A DNA stretch of 64,000 nt from Linanthus parryae (GCA_023055425.1 JALGPY010000002.1:154019345-154083344); one strand, 5' to 3'. Positions 12,361-22,580 are shown, counted from the first letter of the stretch. Made by a program: numbers and translations. Notes: generated by a model from the letters alone, not told the origin.

Positions 12361-13498
12361 TTCTCCTCTCAAAACCCTAAACCCACAACGGAGCGCAAAT
12401 CAGCTAGAATTCAACAACCGGGAAAGTCTTCTGGCAGATCTAAGAAGAGGGCAAACAAGAAGGAGAAGATTGTGATCTCTGATTCGGATTCAAAGAACAC
12501 TCAAAGTTTGCATGAGGACACTCCTCCTGCAAATAAGATCAGAACAGAAAAGGGATATGAAGGTTCAAGTATTGATCCACAGAAGGAGACAGAGACTCAA
12601 GATGGTGATCAACCTAGGTCAGACAAGAAGAAAGGGGGAGAGAAGAAAAAGACTGGTGAAGAAGAAAAGGGGAAATCTGCTCAGGAGAGCAAGAAGAAGT
12701 CAACTGAGGGAGAACATGCGAAGGACAAACCCACTGAGAAGAAAAAGACTGGTGAAGAAGAAAAGGGGAAATCTGCTCAGGAGAGCAAGAAGAAGTCAAC
12801 CGAAGGAGAACATGCGAAGGACAAACCCACTGAGAAGAAAACAAGGGTTAAGCAAGTTGCTGCTACAACCAAAAAGGGTTATCAAGACAAGAAAATGTCA
12901 TTGGAAGTTCTATTCAGAATTGTCCAAAGCTGAGCTTGAAGAGAAAGATTTTATCAAACCTAAGGGGGCTACATCAGCAAGGGGACAAGAAAATGAGGAT
13001 TACTCTTTGTTGGTTGAGAAGTTTGAAGATCAGCAGGTTGATATTGAAGATCTCAGACAAAGGCTATTTGATCTGTCTTCTGAATTTAATCAGTTCAAGG
13101 TTTTGATGAATGTGATGAATGGAAAATTGGATGTTGTCATCAAAGGTTTGAACTTGGAGAAGATTCCTTCTGCTACTAGTCATGACACCAGTGTTGACTC
13201 AGATGAAAGGCAAGGTGATTTCTTGAAGAAGAAAAAGAAGCCTATTCCAGTGGTGCTTACTTCAAAGGATCTGTATGAGCAAACTGATGAAGAAGAAGAT
13301 GGTGAAGACACATGTGTTGATGCAGCTACAGAGGGTGATTCAGTGCAGATTAAGAACAAGAATGTGGATGAGATCATTGAGGAAGTTGGGGCTGAGGTGG
13401 ATGCTGAACAAGAAGAGAATCAGTCTGCTGAAGATGCTGATAGTGATGAAGAAGTTGAAGAAGGCTCAGAGAAAGGCCAAACATCAAAGAATAAATGA
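12361..13498 (+). pseudogene. Copia-B extra ORF behind pol, Lys/Glu-rich, unknown function
   Basis: This is an additional coding region between pol and the 3' LTR. Its first part is open from before 12361 in the frame of GTG 12472, with no clear ATG, and begins SSQNPKPTTERKSARIQQ. It is followed by a very basic/acidic segment with two exact 32-residue repeats. A frameshift near 12896 moves the remainder (ELSKAELEEKDFIKPKG...) to the frame ending TGA 13496-13498. The second part has heptad-like leucines (DIEDLRQRLFDLSSEFNQF) and a long acidic tail, consistent with a coiled-coil protein. It sits where env-like ORFs lie in some Sireviruses, but I see no signal peptide or membrane segment, so I do not call it an envelope. 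Function is unknown. Confidence 0.6.
12640..12831 (+). repeat. 96-bp tandem repeat, two copies
   Basis: Units at 12640-12735 and 12736-12831 are nearly identical (one or two substitutions). They start GAGAAGAAAAAG, encode 32 residues each (KKTGEEEKGKSAQES...), and a third unit starts at 12832. The length is a multiple of three, so the repeat does not shift the frame. Confidence 0.9.
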
Positions 13499-13931
13499 AG
13501 ATCTGAGAAAGACCAAAGCCTTGATCATTTCTTTCTATCTTTTTCTTTTCTTCTTTTCTTTCTCAAGGCCTTGACATTCAGTAGGAAGTTCTTTTTGTTA
13601 AGTTTTTTTAAGACTCTGAGTAATGATCCAACATTTCTTCACCTTTGTTTGATGAAAGTCAAAAAGGGGGATAAATTATGTGGTTTTTGTGTTTTTGTGG
13701 TTACTTTTCAGTGTTTAAATAATAATAATATTTTGGAGTTCTTGGTTAATCAGTGCTCTGGTATTATCTGTGTTTCTGTGTCATCTATGAGTTACTGATT
13801 ATTTGTGTTAAGTTGGTTTGAATGGTATTACTGTCTATTGTATCTGCAAAATTTTGTTATCTAATTCTTACAAGGAGTTGCAGGTATATTTACACAAGAT
13901 TATGGGTTTTGTCTTTCATCAAGGGGGAGAT
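13499..13931 (+). other. Copia-B 3' untranslated region with two polypurine tracts
   Basis: AT-rich and non-coding. It contains two palindrome copies (about 13513-13524 and 13562-13574) and a purine run AAAAAGGGGGATA (13661-13673). The main tract AAGGGGGAGA (13921-13930) lies one base from the LTR start TGTTGACTC at 13932, so it is the likely plus-strand primer. A weaker purine run follows the pol stop at about 11943-11950. Confidence 0.65.
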
Positions 13932-15380
13932 TGTTGACTCAAAGACCTTTAAGTGTGTTTTGAGAAGTAACTGTTTTGAGTGATGAAAGACAAAGACAAA
14001 GTATTTCTGAGGCTCCAAGGCCTTGAGATACTGATCAGAGCTTCAAAGCCTTGAGAATAGCTTTATTATGTTGAATGCTCTAACAATCTTGTGTTGCAGG
14101 TTGTATATCTGATAATTAAAATCAGAGATTTGCTGCAAATACTTATGTGGTATATTCGTTATATATCTAATACAATTGCAGATATCCTGATCAGAGAGAA
14201 TCAAAGACTTTTGGTCTTAATATTGAAAGACTGTGAAGCATGTTCAGAGCTTCAAGGCCTTGAGATATGCCTTGAGCTGCTAACAGTTTTACAGAATTAA
14301 TCTGATTCTTTCTTACATAATTATTTAATGACTTATAAAAGTCTTAAACTAGTTTGTCATGAGTTATATGGTTCAGAAGTTAATCAGATTATTGTTTTAT
14401 TCACTCATCCAGTTTTTGTTCAGAAATTGGAAATCCAAACAAACTTAGTGTTGTTATATTTCTGGATTTTGTTGCTGCTATGTCTTAATGTTTTTGCAGG
14501 TTTGTTAATTGTGCAAATGCAATCTCAACAAACTCCAACGGATATCTACTCAAATCTGTTTGAATTGTAGTGGGAAAGGATGAGGATTTGCAGGAACTGA
14601 GATCCTAAAATCTCGCATTCAGTTGCAGAGAGTGGATAAAAGACTGGTTTGAATTTTGAAAGAGATAGAAGCTTGCAGAGAACTGAGAGAGGTGTGGAAA
14701 ATTCGTGGGAGATCAGACATTCAAACACACATACATTCAGGCTTCAATTACAGCTTTCAGAAGATCAATCATTCCAGGCCTTCACAAGCTTATTCTTCTA
14801 CTGTGTTCTTCTTCTGTTTTTTAATCTGCTTATCTTTTGTATATCTGAAACCTCACTAAACCTAGTGGTTGGTTGTTCAAGTGAACAACAAGAGGTTCTT
14901 GTTATCTCAAAAGTTAGTAGCTGGTACTAGATAGGTTTTGAACCACAAGCTGTATATGTGTAAGGGAATTCACTTAGGCTTGAAGATCTAGGGATGTTTC
15001 TGTGTGAGTAATAAGAAGTGTTTGCCCAATCCTGGTGGGATTAGATCCCCCAGGCAGAGATTAGGTCCATTGGGACTGAACTCTTTAAATTGCCCTGTGT
15101 TATTTACTTTACAGTTTTGCTATTTACTTCTTCAAGCAAGTCAAATCAAACTTGGGTTTATAAACTGTTCAGAACTGGTTATAGTTCAAGGCCTTGAAGC
15201 TTTCTGTTTTTCCTTACAAAGTTTCTGACTAGTCTTCTAAAATCTCAAGGCCTTGAGATTTGAGTTTCTCACATAGTAACATAGTTAAAATTTGTGTTTA
15301 GCAAAAAGTTTCCATACTCTATTCAACCCCCCATTCTAGAGTATTTTGGTCCTGTATTTAGTCTACATTACAAACTTTCA
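13932..15380 (+). mobile_element. Copia-B 3' LTR, full length (1449 bp)
   Basis: The LTR starts TGTTGACTC immediately after a polypurine tract and ends TTTCA, i.e. TG...CA. It is homologous to 5969-6815 over its last 824 bases. It contains five palindrome copies, including a perfect 22-bp one at 15240-15261, and a candidate TATA box at 14333-14341. The start is chosen from the polypurine tract because the left copy lacks this part. The bases after it (tcagg) cannot be matched to a left flank. Confidence 0.75.
14333..14341 (+). promoter_or_regulatory. Candidate TATA box in Copia-B 3' LTR
   Basis: TTATAAAAG, about 400 bases into the LTR. It lies in the part missing from the 5' LTR, so this copy of the element has no equivalent promoter upstream of gag. 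Confidence 0.35.
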
Positions 15381-17595
15381 TCAGGCTTGCCAATTTGATT
15401 TTTATGTTGATAATCGATTCAATTTCGTTCGCCGCCATCATATTACTTCTTCGATTTACCATTGGAGGTGGGTCGTCTCTCTGGGAGTTCAAGAACTACA
15501 GAACTGAGGCAGGGGGTCTCACGAACATGGCTGTTTGAGCCGACTCCTGCAAGAATGGACCGGTTTACTGGCTCCGCTTGGACCTGCTTATCCCTCCTGA
15601 TCTACGGCTCAATTGTCGTCTCCCGTCAATATACAACTGCAAGTGGTGGAAAGTCTATTCTCTCCTCTCCGCTGTCTCTCACCCATATTTTCTTTTGAGT
15701 TTTGATACTCTTCTCTATGTTCTTTATGCTTATTTTTATCATATCATTCACATCACATTGGTCTCTACTGCAGGGAGTTTGTTTTCTTTCTGATTTCATT
15801 CTACCCATCAGACTCACCAGATACATAGAGATAGTTGCTAATGCACTGGACAAGTAACATGCTTGCCTTTGCTAAGAATCAGTTCTATTAACCGATTTAT
15901 TTCTCAGGTTCTCTGTCTATTATTCGGTTTGTTTCTTCCAATTACACTCCGTGTTTAGATTGGTACTTTCTGTGTTAACCCATTCTACTTTCTGCGGGCC
16001 TTTGCTAAGAATTGTTTCTATTTTCTGGTGCTTTTTCAACTTTCTCCATAAACTAATAGATATTTTGTAGCTCCTAACTCAAGTAGCATTTGATTTACAT
16101 CGCTAATTTTTGTGTATTGTTTACTTTTGACATAGACTTCAACTTCGAACTGAGCTTAACCCTTCTCCGAATTGATGCTGCAGATTCATCTGTCGTCTAC
16201 CTAGAATGGTGAGTATCCTATTATGAGTTAAAATTCAATGAAAAAAATAAGTTATCTCTTCTTATCCAGATCATTATTAACTGATGCACTATGCTTATTC
16301 ACTAATGTAGTTCAACGAGATCACTACTTCCATTTACATTAATCTATTGCTTGAGAATTTGATATACAGCATGGAATTCGACATATCTACTCTAGCAGGT
16401 AAATCGTGTATCCTTGCCTAAACATCCCTCATATATGTAGGTTCTTATAGATACTTGCTTGATTATGGTGTTGCTCTGATTAGCACATGGGGTACTTCTG
16501 AATAATCAGAGAGACAGAAATTTGATTTATTTGATAAACTTAAACATATGGTATGTTCATTCAGCCTTGGCATCGTTAACTGCATACTTCAAACAACAAA
16601 ACATTATGGTAATAGCTTCTAAGGAGGAAATTACCATTAATCTAGAGTAAAATTAATAGCAGTGTTATGTTAGGAACGATGACTTGAAATTAAGAGTAGT
16701 ATATGAATCAGCTTATATTCATTCATATACATGAATGATCTAACTCAAGATGCTAAGTGTTATTATCATTCTCTTCTCCCTATTAAAGTTCCATTTGGCT
16801 TTAATAGGTGTGTGGAGTCTGTTGTATTTAGTCTCAGTATATCAGTAATTTTTTTTGCTAAACTCTATTAAAATTTCAGTGTAGAGAACATGGGTCCGAC
16901 TATAAAAGTCGTACTATTATTTGGTTGGAGTCTGTTATTTAGTCACCATTCATTTCGGGTGTTCGTCATTATCACTATGAATCACAGTCTTATTTGAATA
17001 TGTTATTGCTATAATGTTTTTTTTCGATTTGCTTTTGCAGGGATATTTAAGTTAAGGCTCTCGACGCATACTTAAGGTTATTCTTCGATTCACTTAGTTA
17101 CTGGATTGTATCAGTTGAAATCGTAGGATAAGTCAAAGCCTCTCTGCAGTCGGATGTTGTAAGCGGGGATTCGTTCTGAGTTCAATTTTCAATCACTTTA
17201 CTGTGAACTTTATGGATAAGTAATAGTATTGTTTTCTTAACAGAAAATTGATGAAAATCTGCAAATATTATTCTAGCTTAGTGAATAATTTGGATTGCTG
17301 TAATTTTTGTTTTATAATGAGAAATTCTAGCTTTGTTGAACACTTTCTTTTTTCAAAAATTGCACTATATTGTTTGTTGTTCGAGAGGATGAGTTGTAAT
17401 CTCTCATTTGTGTCAAGTTGTAATAGCCTTTTTGTTTATATGTTCCATGAAGACCACAGAGTTACATTATACATTTTTTGAGTATCATCAATTGAACGGC
17501 TTGCCTCTTTTTTTCAACACTTTTAAATATTATGTGACGAGTTTGCTCTTTTTTTTTTTTTTTCGATCGTGCCTTTAGGCACGGGCAATACCTAG
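15381..17595 (+). other. Helitron right arm, non-coding with exon-like pieces
   Basis: There is no long or recognisable protein-coding frame. Splice-like signals appear in order: acceptor CAG 16181-16183, donor GTGAGT 16209-16214, acceptor CAG 16367-16369, donor GTAAAT 16399-16404, and a T-rich acceptor ending CAG 17038-17040. They bound putative exons of 25 and 29 bases and a later one. This suggests fragments of a captured, intron-containing host gene. I cannot name the source gene. Confidence 0.4.
17568..17595 (+). terminator. Helitron 3' terminal hairpin and CTAG end
   Basis: CGTGCCT-TT-AGGCACG forms a 7-bp stem with a 2-base loop at 17568-17583, followed by GGGCAATA-C and CTAG at 17592-17595, then T. 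It is preceded by a run of T. Helitrons terminate transfer at such a hairpin plus CTRR and insert between host A and T. Confidence 0.75.
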
Positions 17596-17596
17596 T

Positions 17597-17882
17597 ACGC
17601 TAATAAGTACTAGTAATGCCAATAAGTAATAGTAATTTATACTCCATATTTCGCTATTGCCATGTTGTATCCATGAATATTTGTTATGTTTGCATGTTAC
17701 TAAAAGTTTATTTCGGGTATTAATATATATTTTGTATACATTTTTCAATGTCACTATTGTGTAGAAAAAAGAGTATTAAAGTATAAATATAAATACTGAG
17801 ACATTTTGTATGCATTTTTCCTCGTCAATTTGAAATATACAATATTTCATACAAAATAACAGCACTGAGGGTATTAGAGTCA
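17597..17882. other. AT-rich spacer
   Basis: Nothing recognisable was seen apart from short AT-rich simple sequence. It ends at the target duplication of the next MITE. Confidence 0.5.
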
Positions 17883-17890
17883 GTTTGACA

Positions 17891-18433
17891 TAGGAGTCTA
17901 ACTTGGGCGGGTTGAAGCCGACCAACCCGAGCCCAGCCCGAAATAAAATTAGGCCCAGGCACATAGTTTTGTTAATTTGGACGGGCTTGGACAGAAATTC
18001 TCTGACCGAATTGTTGTTAGGGTTGGGCATGGGCACAAATATCAAACGACGGGCTAACCCGAATTGCTCGATTTGCATGGTTACTACCTATAAATATTAT
18101 ATTTTGAAAGAATTATGTAGCATATCTAACATGAATATGCTACTTTTCTTTTAATTATCACCGACGTTTTTAATCATTTTTGTTGTTGTTGAACTAGCCG
18201 ATTTGTTTTTCACCAACAATTTATTATTTTCTTGTGCTTTTAAATAGATATTAAGTTTAATGTACTAGCCCGAATTGAGCCCGAACCCGAACTGATTTAT
18301 ACGAATTTGGGCTCGGACGGGCTGACGACGCTCTTAACTCGGGCTGGGCTGGGCTTGGGCAGCCATGACAGAACTCGGGCTCGGGGTTGGACAGGGGTGC
18401 CAACCCGTCCAGCCTGCCCGAGTTGCAGTCTTA
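17891..18433. mobile_element. hAT-like MITE (543 bp) with 8-bp target duplication
   Basis: The ends are imperfect inverted repeats (TAGGAGTCTAACTTGGGC on the left; TAAGACTGCAACTCGGGC read inward from the right). They are flanked by identical gtttgaca at 17883-17890 and 18434-18441, an 8-bp duplication typical of hAT elements. The ends are GGGC-rich and the interior AT-rich. It encodes no transposase and would need one in trans. Confidence 0.65.
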
Positions 18434-18441
18434 GTTTGACA

Positions 18442-18695
18442 CATATCATGCATCATATCCTGCATCATATCCGAAAGCACCCAAACACGGACAACCTGCA
18501 TATCTTATCAGGGCTTATCAGACATCATTCACATCCTTGCTCATATCCCAACATAAGTCTTATCCCTACATACCATATCCTCTACCCAAACGAGGCCTTA
18601 GTGTCTATTACCATTTATTTAAACATATAATTTATAAACGATCTCGTGCCGCTCTCAAATACATTATTTTAGATTTTATCGCGTTCGCATTCTCG
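18442..18695. other. Spacer before the gypsy array
   Basis: Sequence with repeated 'atcata' and 'catatcc' words and no gene. Its last five bases (ctccc, 18696-18700) are the left target duplication of the array. Confidence 0.5.
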
Positions 18696-18700
18696 CTCCC

Positions 18701-21700
18701 TGCAACAGCCCGTGGTTTCCCAAGCATTCCGTTCCGGACCGGAAAGCCCAGGAGGGCGCTGCTAAAAGTAATGGCGGGAATCAAAAGCATCACATTCCAA
18801 AAGTATTTATTTATTATACAACATTAAACGTCATGAAAGTCACTAAACATTACATAAGTGCTTCCAAAAGCTATACATCATCCTGGCTTGCTAACTAAAT
18901 ACTACACGTGAGTCCCGTACCCAGCTTCGCCATAGCCTCCTGCTTCTAAGCCTGCGGTGGGAAGGAAACAGGAACCACAGTTTTCAAAAGTCAGTACGAA
19001 ATACTGAGTAAGTAACACCCAAACTCGTAAAACAGATGATGAAGTTTAATTCTACTATTTGCAATAATAAAACAGGAGGAATAAAACTTGTATAGGAAGA
19101 ATCCAATAAATAAAGTGGGAACTCTTATAAAATTCTTCTTATCTTAATATCTCTTCCAAACGGGGATTATATTCCTCAATCTCTTCTTCCTTCCTTTCCA
19201 AAAACTCAAACCAGAACTGTTTTATTAGCTTTGTTGATACGGGGAGGGAACTACTAATCTATCACTAGCAACCATGACCTTAACTGCCGGCAGCCCCCTA
19301 AGACTTCTTGCGGCCAGAGAGGTGAGTACATGGAGCGACCCGGCAGGTTGCGACCGGGTTAAAAATAAAATCTGATCTCTGGTCGAGTGACCGAAGTCAA
19401 CACGACAATAATAAAGCTTCTCCCGCACAACTCTTTCCACTTTACGTTAATTACGCATTATTAATATTAATCATGTGACAACATCAAGTAAAATAACTTT
19501 TTGAAATAAATGGAGCTTCAACTAAAACAAGTAAATGAATAACCAATAAAAATGCTTTTTGAGACAAGAAATAAAAGTCATATTAAGACAGTAAGGAAGC
19601 TAGGCTCAACGCTTGGCATGTTACTTACCTTACTTCCGTAGCACTAGCACGTTCTAGAAATGTCTCGGGCCTACAAACCGTCACATACAACCCGTAACTT
19701 TTATGTCAACAAATAATCCAACAAAAGTACTACACGTCTTAAATATATTATTTCTACCCAACCCCACTAGCTAACTTTCCTAACGTTTTATTTCGTTATA
19801 ATCTTTTATTATATAAGACCACGTGTTTATATTTAAACGACTATTATTATTATTATTATCATTATTATTATTAGCTAAAAGTGGTTAACTAATTAGAGAA
19901 ATTATTTTATAAATACTTGATATATTAGTGAAAACAAAACTAGTTTATTTTTAATGAAAAAGACATATTATTATTTCTATAATTATTTAAACAATATTTA
20001 AAACTATTTAATTTAAAGAGAAATTTTCCCTAAATACTAATCGCAACAAAACAATATTTAAAACGTAGCAAAATATCAAATTTGCAAGTATTAAACATCC
20101 AAGTTATTAACTAAGCGATTTAACGATATTTATTTATAGTTTTAACTAAAAATATTTCTTGTTTAATTTTTAACGAACAAAGCGCTTGCTATTTTAATAC
20201 CAAAATTACTTCTCCAAGACGGGGATGAAAACTAATATTTTTAGAAATTATTTATATTCCAAAATTATTATTTTTATTTTTAGCGAAAAGTGACAAGTTT
20301 AAGTAAAATACACATAAACCCCTATTTATATTGAATGTCTACAAATATCTCAACTAGTCATCAAAACAGTTAGATAAAAGTACTCTAGCCACCTTGTAGT
20401 TTCTGAAAGTACAAAAAGAACCCCCTATTTCAAGTTATAACAGTTTTCATAAACTACACTTTTACCCCCCTTCTACAACAACTTCAATTTCTTCAATCCT
20501 ACTATGATTCAAGCTATCAAACTTCAATTTTGGCAACATATAACAACTAATCAGAAGGTTTAGAACGTACCTAGGCCAAAAATGGCCGGAAATCGTTAAG
20601 AAACGGGTCGGGTCGAAGCTCGACGTCGGAGTCGCCGGAGTTGGACCTTGGTGGTCGGCTCTAATGGCTTTCCCAGCCTGGTTTGAGGCTCCTAGTTAGT
20701 TGGTCAGGGCCCTAAGAGTCGTCTGGAAGCAGAGAAGTGGACTGGTGCTGCTGCGGGGCTTGGGTGGTGTTCGGCCGAAGCTTTGGCCGACAACAATGGA
20801 GGTCGCCGGTGGTTGTGGCTTCTGCTGCTAGGGCTGCTCCCCTGGGCTCTGCTTCAGGTCGGGGATGAGCCAAAGTCGGTCAGAGTGCTCGGGTAAGGCA
20901 GCGGGGATGAGAGAGAGTGAAGTGGGTTTTCTTCGGTGTTTTTCCGACGGCGGCAATGGCGGCTGTGGTGGTCGCTGCTACTGCTGCTACTCTGTTTATG
21001 AAGATATCTGAGAACAGAGAGGGAGGGAGAGAAGGAGAGAGAGTGAGAGAGGCTGCTGGGCAGGTGGGTTCCTCTTGGGTGGTTGACGACGGCAACAGGG
21101 GTAGCTGCGGTGGTGGCTGCTGCCACCTCTTCTCTGCTGCTGGTGGTGGTGTTGCTGAGGACAGAGAGCAACAGGGAGGGAGAGATAGAGAGCTGGACAG
21201 AGTGATAGAGAGAGGGCTGTAAGTGGTGAAGGTGGTGATGTTGAAGGTGACGACGGTGGAGGGAGGTGGTGGTTGTGAGGGTGGCTGCTGGCGTGAGGAG
21301 GGAGGCTGGAGAGGGCTTTTATAGTTGGGTTTACTTGGAGCCCAAGCACGGTGATGTGACAGGGGCGGTGATGGTGGCTTCCCGAAGGTGTTAGAGGCGG
21401 TGTGGTGGCGTATGGAGGAAGAAGAAGATGACTTCCTGGATACAAAAATTTCATTTAACTAATATTTATTAGAAATATTTGGGTGTGGGTGGAGTACTAT
21501 GTGGTTGGGTGATTGAGTGTGGCAAGCCTATCAATCCTCGCGGTGGACGGACACGCGCTATAAATTAAAACTAGCTAAAATTTGACTACGGATTAATTCT
21601 TGACTATCACTATAATATTATTCTAAAACTTTCTACAAACTAAACTCAAAGATTTATTAAAATATTATTTTGCTAATAAATTATTATTATACTTCCTAAA

Positions 21701-21738
21701 TGACTATTTTACCCCTGCTAGATAAACGGGGTATTACA
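18701..21738 (-). mobile_element. Gypsy LTR1, outer 3' LTR (3038 bp)
   Basis: On the plus strand it starts TGCAACAGCC and ends GGTATTACA, giving TG...CA ends. The (ATT)5 ATC (ATT)4 microsatellite is at 19843-19872. A minus-strand TATA box CTATAAAAG is at 21316-21324, with CT-rich sequence downstream. It carries bases not seen in LTR2-5 at several left-side positions (for example aggagggcg, gtgcttcc, aaccacag, aactttttg), which identify it as the original 3' LTR. Reading frames in its GA-rich part (about 20850-21450) are low-complexity and not convincing genes. Confidence 0.92.
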
Positions 21739-21754
21739 TCATTCCCCCCTTAAG
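21739..21754 (-). other. Polypurine tract, unit 1
   Basis: CTTAAGGGGGGAATGA on the minus strand, abutting the 5' edge of LTR1. This is the expected plus-strand primer, and it is repeated at 30249-30264, 38736-38751 and 47215-47230. Confidence 0.85.
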
Positions 21755-22031
21755 CACAGCTTCGTCCTCGAAGCTAAAATCGAACGACTAATCATAATAT
21801 TCAAATTATCTAACAAGTAACTATCTAACAGAATTAATATCACATTGGTGGCAAGTAATTTCACATAACAAATAATAGCAAGTAATCATTTTACGCAATG
21901 CAACACGTAAAGTCAAATAAGATCGTAGTCACGTTTATCTAATTAGGTGGTCAGAGTCTCATTTGGGTTCTAAGTCTCAAGGTCAACTATATCTCAAAGG
22001 TACTAAAATAGCAGACTAAGGCGTAATAGTA
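21755..22031 (-). other. Unit 1 3' untranslated region
   Basis: AT-rich, non-coding, between the pol stop and the polypurine tract. Unit 1 differs from units 2-4 here at several bases (for example ctaacag against ctaaccg, and gtcagag against gtcatag). Confidence 0.7.
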
Positions 22032-22577
22032 TTAAACAGAGGGTTGCATCCTCTCCCCCTTAGAGAGTGACTTCCCCGAAACTCCACATACCTCATTAAA
22101 TAAGTGTGGGTACTTCTTTCTCATCTCTTCTTCAGCTTCCCAAGTTGCTTCTTCTGTTTGGTGGTTGGTCCAAAGAACTTTGACCAGTTTGACACTCTTG
22201 GTTCTCGTATCCCTTGTCTTTGTATCCAGTATCTTGACAGGTTGCTCCTCATAGGTTAGCGATGGGTCGAAATCCACTGGTTCTCGATCCAAGATATGAG
22301 ACGGGTGTGGTATATACTTCTTCAACTGGGATACGTGGAAGACATTGTGTACTCGCCCTAGATTCGATGGTAAGTCCAACCGATATGCAACTTCCCCTAT
22401 CTTCTCAATAACATCGTATGGACCAATAAATTTAGGTCTTAATTTTCCTTTCAGGTTAAACCTGGTTACCCCCTTAGTAGGTGAGACTCGCAGGAATGCT
22501 TTCTCTCCTACCTGGAATTCCAGTGGCCTTCTCTTCTGATCGGCGTATGATTTTTGTCTGTCTTGAGCTGCCTTCAT
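22032..22577 (-). pseudogene. pol: Unit 1 integrase C-terminus and chromodomain-like tail
   Basis: 181 codons in the same frame as the upstream pol segment and separated from it only by TAA at 22581-22583. It begins MKAAQDRQKSYADQKRRPLE, the region after the integrase core that binds DNA (GEKAFLRVSPTKGV, KFIGPYDVIEKIG, HVSQLKKYIP). It ends with LVKVLWTNHQTEEATWEAEE, which resembles the short chromodomain of Tekay/Del chromoviruses, thought to steer integration to heterochromatin. Unit 1 alone has Cys and Lys at two C-terminal positions where units 2-4 have Arg and Thr. The ATG here is not a natural start. Confidence 0.85.
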
Positions 22578-22580
22578 TCT

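Larger units (their letters stand above)
6618..15261. repeat. Dispersed CTCAAGGCCTTGAG palindrome family in Copia-B
   Basis: About 18 copies of a CAARGCCTTGA core occur at 6618, 6678, 7590, 8211, 8762, 10159, 10192, 10252, 11980, about 12005, 12059, about 13513, 13562, 14014, 14042, 14251, 15185 and 15240. They lie in both LTRs, in gag and pol coding sequence (read as SQSLE, SQGLE and similar) and in untranslated regions. Several extend to perfect 14-22-bp palindromes. Outside this element I noticed only one partial match (about 59141-59151). Confidence 0.85.
5969..15380 (+). mobile_element. Copia-B: Sirevirus-like Ty1/copia element, 5'-truncated
   Basis: The element is bounded by a truncated left LTR (5969-6815) and a full right LTR (13932-15380). 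Its order is LTR, initiator-Met primer site, gag with two zinc-knuckle regions, protease, integrase, RT, RNase H, a long 3' spacer with an extra ORF, and several polypurine-tract-like motifs. A long gag, several polypurine tracts and an ORF behind pol are features reported for the Sirevirus (SIRE) lineage. It is inactive: at least three in-frame stops in gag-protease, frameshifts in pol, and no U3 in the 5' LTR. Because the left LTR is truncated, no target duplication can be shown. Confidence 0.85.
5673..17595 (+). mobile_element. Probable non-autonomous Helitron, split by Copia-B
   Basis: The right end has the diagnostic Helitron 3' structure: a 7-bp stem-loop (17568-17583), eight bases, then CTAG at 17592-17595 followed by a host T. 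The proposed left end starts TC after a host A (TCTATATAATAAGATAGGG, 5673-5691), resembling plant Helitron 5' ends. Without Copia-B (5969-15380) the element is about 2.5 kb. It encodes no Rep/helicase that I can see, so it would depend on a partner in trans. The right arm has exon/intron-like signals that suggest captured gene pieces. The 3' end is convincing; the 5' end is weaker and could lie elsewhere. Confidence 0.6.

Noticed and set aside
12361..13498. Calling the extra Copia-B ORF an envelope protein
   Set aside because: Position alone suggests it; no signal peptide, transmembrane segment or cleavage site is visible.
15462..15698. Short reading frame after Copia-B
   Set aside because: It has no recognisable domain and lies in Helitron sequence with splice-like signals in other frames.
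20854..21454. Overlapping reading frames on both strands in the GA-rich part of gypsy LTR1, repeated in every LTR
   Set aside because: They are low-complexity (Ser/His/Pro or Gly/Arg-rich), overlap one another, and are conserved only because the LTRs are near-identical copies.
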